Assembly: GCA_024741835.1 (NCBI GenBank)
Contig: JAENRP010000170.1
Span: forward strand, 1-64,000
DNA length: 64,000 bases
Direction: 5' to 3'
DNA from: Diplocarpon mali
Lineage: Eukaryota; Ascomycota; Leotiomycetes; Helotiales; Drepanopezizaceae
A program made the position numbers and the translations under genes. Shown piece by piece: positions 58,175 through 64,000 of this stretch (within the stretch, counting starts at the first letter, position 1; each line of letters begins with the position of its first letter). The notes beneath the pieces are model-generated. The model was not told where the DNA came from. It saw only the letters and a program-made list of their open reading frames with translations, and did not search any database.

Positions 58175-59669
58175 ATGAACGTCTGCAGAACATCCCTCAC
58201 GCGCAGTCTGTGTAACTCCACACGAATCCGACAAAACATTCCATCAGCCTTCACACCCTCACGGTACGGCGGGCCTCTCATACAAGCGCGCAACATGGCC
58301 AGCTTCAAGAAGATCAAGGTCCTAAATCCAGTGGTGGAGTTGGACGGCGACGAGATGACGCGCATCATCTGGAAGGACATCAAGGACAAGTTCATCCACC
58401 CGTATTTGGATATCGATCTCAAGTACTACGACCTTGGCCTGGAGTACAGAGACGAGACGAATGATCAGGTTACGATTGATTCTGCGGAGGCGATCAAGAA
58501 ATACTCGGTTGGTGTGAAGTGTGCAACTATTACGCCGGACGAAGGTAGAGTCAAGGAGTTCAACCTCAAGCAGAGTACGTTCTTCCAGTGTATGAGAGAA
58601 GGGAAGAAAGGCTAATACACAGATACAGTGTGGCTTTCTCCCAATGGAACAATCCGCAATGCCCTCGGTGGAACCGTCTTCAGAGAACCCATCGTTATTC
58701 CGCGCATCCCGCGCCTGGTCCCGAGCTGGAAGAAACCCATCATCATCGGCCGGCATGCTTTTGGCGATCAATACCGAGCCAAAGACCGCGTTATTACCGG
58801 CAACGGCACTCTCAAGATGGTGTTCACTCCGGAAGGCGGCAAACCTGAGGAGATTGAGGTTTACCAGTTCAAGAACGGCGGTGGGGTGGCGCAGACACAG
58901 TACAATACCGACGAGAGCATCGCCGGCTTCGCACACGCCAGTTTCAAGTTGGCAATTGCGAAATCACTGCCGCTGTACATGAGCACTAAGAACACCATAC
59001 TGAAGAAGTACGATGGTCGGTTCAAGGATATCTTCCAGGAGATCTACGAATCGACTTACCAGAAAGAGTTTGTGTCGAAGAAAATATGGTATGAGCACAG
59101 ACTCATCGACGACATGGTTGCGCAGATGATGAAGAGCTCCGGTGGTTATATTATGGCATTGAAGAGTGCGTTCTCATATCTACCTCTGCTCATCGCTTCT
59201 GCTTCTGAGGACAAACAACGAAAATACAGACTGACGATAATTAGACTACGACGGAGACGTGCAATCCGACATTGTCGCCCAAGGCTTCGGCTCCCTAGGC
59301 CTCATGACCTCCGTGCTGATCACGCCCGACGGCAAGACATTCGAATCAGAAGCCGCGCACGGCACCGTAACGCGCCACTACCGCGAGCATCAAAAAGGCA
59401 ACGAGACATCTACGAATCCTATTGCCTCGATCTTCGCCTGGACGCGCGGGCTGATACAGCGTGGAACACTGGACGGGACGCCCGATGTAGTGGCGTTTGC
59501 TCAGAGTCTGGAGAAGGCGTGTATTGATACGGTGAATGTTGATGGCATTATGACAAAGGATCTTGCGCTAGCGTGTGGGAAGACCGGAACGGACGATTAT
59601 GTTACCACCACGGAGTATATGGATGCCGTTGAGAGGAGGGTGAAGAACTTACTGAAGCAAAAGTTATAG
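58175..59669 (+). CDS. idp1: NADP-dependent isocitrate dehydrogenase
   Basis: Converts isocitrate and NADP to 2-oxoglutarate, CO2 and NADPH. Three exons: 58175-58574, 58629-59165, 59245-59669; sum 1362 nt, 453 residues. The joins restore ..[15 protein letters not shown].. and ..[13 protein letters not shown]... Family signatures: [44 protein letters not shown], [31 protein letters not shown] and NPIASIFAW. Residues 1-40 are an Arg/Ser-rich mitochondrial presequence, and a second in-frame ATG at residue 41 ([15 protein letters not shown]) would start a cytosolic form. The last three residues are QKL, a weak peroxisomal-signal-like end. The two starts and this end would suit the dual or triple targeting known for some fungal NADP-isocitrate dehydrogenases; here that is inference. 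Confidence 0.95.
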
Positions 59670-60061
59670 ACGGCTTGGTCGAGTAAGGTTCATCTCTCGA
59701 TTTTGGATGAAGAAGTCAGTGACATCCCGGTGACTTTGCCACCGAGAAATAATTTGTACAGAAGTTGGTTGGGCTTTTTGTTAAGCGAGCATTGTTCATG
59801 GCAGAGTACATAGGTACATGCTGCATTTGTACATAGATCACTGGATGAAAACCATCGAGGCCATACTCCCAGTTCAAATCATAGTGATTTGCCAATACCT
59901 TCCCTGCCATTCGATACCACTCGATTGCAATCCCACTAATTCGCCAGAGTGATTACCATCGTGACCCTGCCATTAGTTACAATGGCCCTCCCAAACATGA
60001 CTCATGTCTGCCACCCCAAAACGCCCTGCAAGCTCCCCCTAAAGCAATCTCGATAATAGAC
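59670..60061. terminator. Convergent 3' region between IDP1 and IEC3-like gene
   Basis: A 392-bp gap between converging genes; no gene or repeat. It must hold both polyadenylation regions, but I cannot place the sites. Confidence 0.4.
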
Positions 60062-61374
60062 TCAGATTCTCGGCGGCCCAAAGGGATGGGCAGTCGGATC
60101 GGGCGAAGGCACCTTCGGCTTTGCTCTCCCCTTCCCCTTCTTCGCACTTACAGGCGGCGTCTCGCCATCAGCCAGCTTTGGCTTCCTGTTGTAAGCCCTC
60201 TTCTTCCTGACCCCATCTTCGCCCACATTCTTCATCGCTTTGCTGGGTTGATTACCACCAGACGCTTCTTCATCGTCTCTCTTCCGCTTGCCCTTGGCAG
60301 ATGCGACCCCACCCAGGGCGAAGTCATAGCCCTGCCCGTCTTCCTCAACAATTTCTAGGGCGTCTGATTTGCTGGGTGCGGGGATGCTGGCGCGTTTCCC
60401 GGCACCTCGTAATGCGCCTGGTCTACCATGGGACTTGTCGGCACCTTCACCGTCTTGTAGGAAAATGTGTGGTTGGTTCCGGCGGAGCCAGTTGTAGGGA
60501 CTGTGGTAGTTGCCGAAGGCGAAGTCTTGCTTGGAAATGGAGGGAGGTTGAGGCCCGTTGCGAACTTGGCCGTCTAACTCGTCAAGGTATTCTTCGATTT
60601 GGTCTTCTGTGAGGTATCCAATTGGTGCCGTCTGGCCTCCCAGTGGTGCGCGAGTCTGTTCTATCTCCTCTGCTTTTCCGGGGGTTTGAAGATCGGGGTG
60701 TGGTATGGTCTTCAGCAAAGTCGCTAGCGATTTGATAGGCTTCGAAGCAATGTTTGTAGCATCTCGCTCTTTGAGCAGCGCGCATATTTCGTTGTAAAGG
60801 CCTTTGCCTTCTGGGGTTTGGAGTTGTGCGGCACTGGCTAGATCTTCCTCTGTGAATAGAGGAGCCAGTTCTGGGAGGCCAGATATGATATCGACGCGCT
60901 TTTCGACTGGCAACTGTGCCGAGTTGTTCATTTCCAGAAGGAGGTCGAGTATCTGGCTGTTTTCTAGCATTAGCTGTGACTCTGCCACACTGAAGGGGCA
61001 CCAACTCGTTCTCCTGGGTGAGGCGTTTGATAGTACTGGTCGCACGTTGCTCCTGGAGATACAGATCATTACTCTCGCGCATCACCTCGTCGAATTTGAC
61101 CTTCATCTTGCGATACTTCTTCCTGACGAATGATATGTTAGCTGACTAGAATTCTTGCCTGAGCTGAGCTCCCTGGTGACAGTTTGGAGAAACATCTCCG
61201 CATCTTCTGCGATTCGCTCTACTGGATAGGAAGTCATGCGTACTTGAAAGATTTATAAACAGGTTTGGCATCAAATAGATTCTGCGTCGTGGCAGCTTCT
61301 TCGCTGCCCATGGCAGCGTTTCCGATCATGGTTTCCTCGATGTTGGTATCCATGGAGTCTGTGTCATTCATCAT
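60062..61374 (-). CDS. INO80 complex subunit IEC3-like
   Basis: Likely subunit of the INO80 chromatin-remodelling complex. Model of three exons on the minus strand: 61244-61374, 61002-61122, 60062-60973; sum 1164 nt, 387 residues. The amino part has the Iec3-type helix (YKSFKKKYRKMKVKFDEVMR, then EQRATSTIKRLTQENE and NSQILDLLLEMNNS); the rest is a helical domain followed by a basic, Lys-Arg-rich tail with bipartite nuclear-signal-like runs (KGKRKRDDEE, GVRKKRAYNRKPK). To stay in frame between the coiled helix halves one needs either a 28-nt GT-AG intron (60974-61001), far shorter than normal, or a sequence error. The family assignment rests on recalled similarity, so it is moderate. It shares its 5' region with the divergent NOP13-like gene. 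Confidence 0.68.
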
Positions 61375-61858
61375 TGGGAATAATGGACATGGCTATGGCG
61401 GACAACTACGAACCTGCATTTCGTCACCGATAAGATGATTGGATCAGGCGATTGACTTGAGCCTGAGAATGGGTCCTCAGACAGCAGTAGTGAAGGAATT
61501 CCAAGATTACAAAAGCGGCGTTAGGAGCGCTGTATAGCAGCAAGAGTCTGAAGTTCCAATAGGCTGGTTCCGGATATTCTTTTGACCGACAGCAGAAATT
61601 ATTTTTGACAAAGCGAATCACTCTGTATCAAGGAAGTAACTACATAGTGCATCTCTCAAGCACTCTGACTAGGTCTCCAAGTCTGCCAGAGAGTGCAGGT
61701 TGATTGAGTGAGCGCGCCCTTGCCTCTCATTGGAAGTTTCCAATCCATATCACTTTCTTCTTCAGGCGGGCGATTCTCACAGAACAAGGCCTTCGGCTCA
61801 AAAACATACTCGACATCTTGGCTCACTCGCGATTTCGTTCCTTCTTCTCACTTCAGTC
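61375..61858. promoter_or_regulatory. Bidirectional promoter region, IEC3-like / NOP13-like
   Basis: A 484-bp gap between divergent start codons, so it must carry the promoters of both. No specific element is recognised. Confidence 0.5.
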
Positions 61859-63139
61859 ATGAGTTCCACTGAAAAGCTTCTTACCAGAGTGGCGAAACCA
61901 AAGAAAGAAAAATCGAGCCAGAAGCGGAAAGCAGAAACTCTAGCAGAGCCCACACCACCACACCCCCCCCAGAAACCTACATCGCCTACCGAACCAAAAG
62001 ATATTACTTCTCATGTAGCAGGCTCAGATGGAGAAGATGCCGAGCGACCAAAAAAGAAACGCAAGGCCATGGCCGACGAGATTGAAGTCGACATCAGCGC
62101 TCCTGTACCGCCCTCGAAGAAAGAGCTACGTCGTCTGAAGAAGGGAAAACCCCTCCCGGCATCCAAAACTGCCGCGGAGCCTATCGCCGACTCTGAGGAA
62201 AAGAAGAAAAAGGCGGAGGTCGAGAAGAGATCTGAGCATGGAGTTTGGATAGGTAATCTGCCTTTCTTTGTGTCGAAAGCGGACCTGCAAACATTCTTGA
62301 TCGAGCAATCAGATCTTACTGAAGAGGATATCACTCGGATTCATATGCCTGGGCCTAATGACAAAAAGACGGCAAATCAGGTCCAGGAGAAGAAGTATGG
62401 CAAGGTGGTCCACAACAAAGGCCATGCTTATGTTGATTTTGCTACCGCTCAAGGAGTCACACATGCGCTTGAGTTGTCGGAGCAGCTCCTGTCAGGTCGG
62501 CGCGTTCTCATCAAGGACCACAAGTCATTTGAAGGAAGACCGGAGAAGACCAAGTCGGAGAGCAGACATGGTGGCAAGCCCCCCAGCACAAGAATCTTCC
62601 TAGGCAACTTATCATTCGACACCACGGAGGAGTCTCTTAAAGAGCATTTCGAAAAGTGTGGGGCGGTTGTCAATGTGAAGGTTGCGACATTTGAGGACAC
62701 TGGGAAATGCAAGGGTTACGCCTGGATTGTTTTCGAGGAACTACCGGCCGCAGAGAGCGCGGTCAAGGGCTATGTTATGGTGGAGGAAGAGGATTCCGAT
62801 GTCTCGGAGTCTGATGAAAGCGACGCTGAGTCCGATGCGGAGGGTGCGAGTAAACTGAGGCCGAAGAAGGTCAAGTTGAGAAAGTGGTGGGTGAACAAAA
62901 TCAAAGGTCGTCCGTTGCGCATGGAGTTTGCGGAAGATGCTCAAGTCCGGTACAAGAAGAGATATGGGAAAGGCGGCACCAAGACTGTCCAGAGTGCTGG
63001 TACCCGTGCCCCTGAGCCTGCGGGCGAGAGACCGAAGTCCGGTCCTGTAGTGGCGAAGAGTGTCGAGTATCGCAAAGAGTATGCTCCTCGTCTGACCGGC
63101 GGTATCGTCGAGAGCAAGGGCAATAAGGTTACGTTCTGA
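61859..63139 (+). CDS. Nucleolar RNA-binding protein, NOP13-like
   Basis: Two-RRM protein resembling yeast Nop13, a nucleolar pre-ribosome-associated factor. Single exon, 426 residues from ATG 61859; the open frame extends upstream only through a TTG. Residues 1-125 are Lys/Glu-rich with several nuclear-signal-like runs (PKKKRKA; KKELRRLKKGK). RRM1 spans about 127-221 with VWIGNLPF (RNP2) and KGHAYVDF (RNP1). RRM2 spans about 244-357 with IFLGNLSF and CKGYAWIVF; it is interrupted by an acidic Ser/Asp/Glu insertion at about 309-332 before its last strand (KGRPLRMEFAEDA). The order and the insertion suit the Nop12/Nop13 group. Confidence 0.88.
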   Translation: MSSTEKLLTRVAKPKKEKSSQKRKAETLAEPTPPHPPQKPTSPTEPKDITSHVAGSDGEDAERPKKKRKAMADEIEVDISAPVPPSKKELRRLKKGKPLPASKTAAEPIADSEEKKKKAEVEKRSEHGVWIGNLPFFVSKADLQTFLIEQSDLTEEDITRIHMPGPNDKKTANQVQEKKYGKVVHNKGHAYVDFATAQGVTHALELSEQLLSGRRVLIKDHKSFEGRPEKTKSESRHGGKPPSTRIFLGNLSFDTTEESLKEHFEKCGAVVNVKVATFEDTGKCKGYAWIVFEELPAAESAVKGYVMVEEEDSDVSESDESDAESDAEGASKLRPKKVKLRKWWVNKIKGRPLRMEFAEDAQVRYKKRYGKGGTKTVQSAGTRAPEPAGERPKSGPVVAKSVEYRKEYAPRLTGGIVESKGNKVTF

Positions 63140-64000
63140 GCTTAGCATAGGCTAGGTCGCGAGAAAATGAATATTAAAATACTCGCTTAGATCGGCATAT
63201 CATGCTGCCTGCCTATGTACCAGTGTCCAAAAAAACGAATATTTTTTCTCTCATTCAGAGTCATAGAAGTCTTTGACTATGGGCTCTGGCCGTGGGCAAC
63301 GCTGGGGTCGTTGATCCCTTACAGAGCCAGACAGGTGAAAGGTTAGTCTTGACATGGCGACAACGCAAGCTAGAGGCGAAATCAGGATTGCGCCTCAGCT
63401 TCTGTCGATCCACAAACTACGCGGGCGATTCAAAATCTTACCGCGACCTCGAATGACTGCAACCCGAACTCCTCGAAATTTCAATAAATCAAAGCGGACG
63501 CTCACTACGTGCTAATGGCCCACACTCGCACCCGAGTCTGTTCCAGTCACTCGATTGGACGACCCCGACTTCAACACACCCACCACAACTCTATCGCGAG
63601 TTGCGCTTCTCGCGTGTTCGGCACGGTGACCCTCGTAACGATTTCGATGCTTCTACTGCTGAACAGGCCGGAATCGACTTCGGGCAACAACTCCAGCAGA
63701 TTCAATCGACGGTACTAGAGTGCGCGCTCGTACCCCTCGCTGCCCGCCACGCGAGGAAGAAAAAGCTCGGTGTAGCTGAAGCCATTCTGGTCGTCACGGC
63801 CACCATTCCCTCGCGAGGTTTGTTGACAAACTCGCGTCTGTACTGCGGTAACTTCTTCGCCCTTGGCATCGTCAAATCTGCCATGCTCCTGTTTGATCGG
63901 GAGTGTAGTCTACAGTGCGATTTCAAATCCATACAAACCATCACAGCAGATCGGGTGGTGGCTGGACCTCGTGGGTGATACCACGCCCACGCATCGGTCT
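63140..64000. other. Right edge, no gene supported
   Basis: 860 bp after the NOP13-like gene. Overlapping open frames run to near the right edge (for example 63509-63718 and 63601-63978 plus), one opening with MAHTRTRVCSSHS; none has a recognisable motif, and a gene that starts here and continues beyond the window cannot be excluded. Confidence 0.4.

Noticed and set aside
58322..58936. 204-codon minus-strand open frame
   Set aside because: It is the antisense of IDP1 exons and crosses an IDP1 intron.

Overview
The window comes from the nuclear genome of a filamentous ascomycete (Pezizomycotina). Support: short GT-AG introns of about 50-190 bp in most genes, fungal orthologues throughout (VPS10, mitochondrial ATP synthase alpha, JAC1, NADP-isocitrate dehydrogenase, NOP13-like), a dispersed 5S rRNA gene, and AT-rich transposon copies whose Gln and Trp codons have become stops, the mark of RIP (repeat-induced point mutation). 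I lean to Leotiomycetes from the general look of the proteins, but the sequence alone does not prove it.

Layout. 0-9 kb is gene-poor: a decamer repeat, two copies of a 280-bp mariner-type MITE, one small TIR element, an LTR-like repeat, a 12-bp minisatellite, a secreted alpha-carbonic anhydrase gene, and a 5S rRNA gene with a possible decayed second copy. 9.2-10.5 kb is a RIP-mutated 1285-bp Tc1/mariner transposon. 10.7-21.9 kb is a gene block, all on the minus strand: cytidine deaminase, a divergent SDR, VPS10 and an unknown acidic/Ser-rich protein. 21.9-42.6 kb is a 20-kb desert with no intact gene; it holds several families of ~100-123-bp inverted-repeat elements, a second 1285-bp Tc1/mariner copy in the opposite orientation, a second LTR-like repeat, and a decayed lysine 2,3-aminomutase gene. 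42.7-63.1 kb is a second gene block: ATP1 (9 exons), a GAF-domain protein, a PTC7-like PP2C phosphatase, JAC1, a relic of an alpha/beta-hydrolase, IDP1, an IEC3-like INO80 subunit and a NOP13-like RNA-binding protein. The right end shows no supported gene.

How the genes fit together. Four genes in the right block are mitochondrial in other fungi (ATP1, PTC7-like phosphatase, JAC1, IDP1); they are neighbours, not an operon. IEC3-like and NOP13-like diverge from one 484-bp promoter region. Exon models were built by hand and each sums to a multiple of three. The most unusual content is the set of small non-autonomous TIR elements, the SDR that has lost its catalytic residues but keeps an open frame over seven exons, and the decayed kamA gene.
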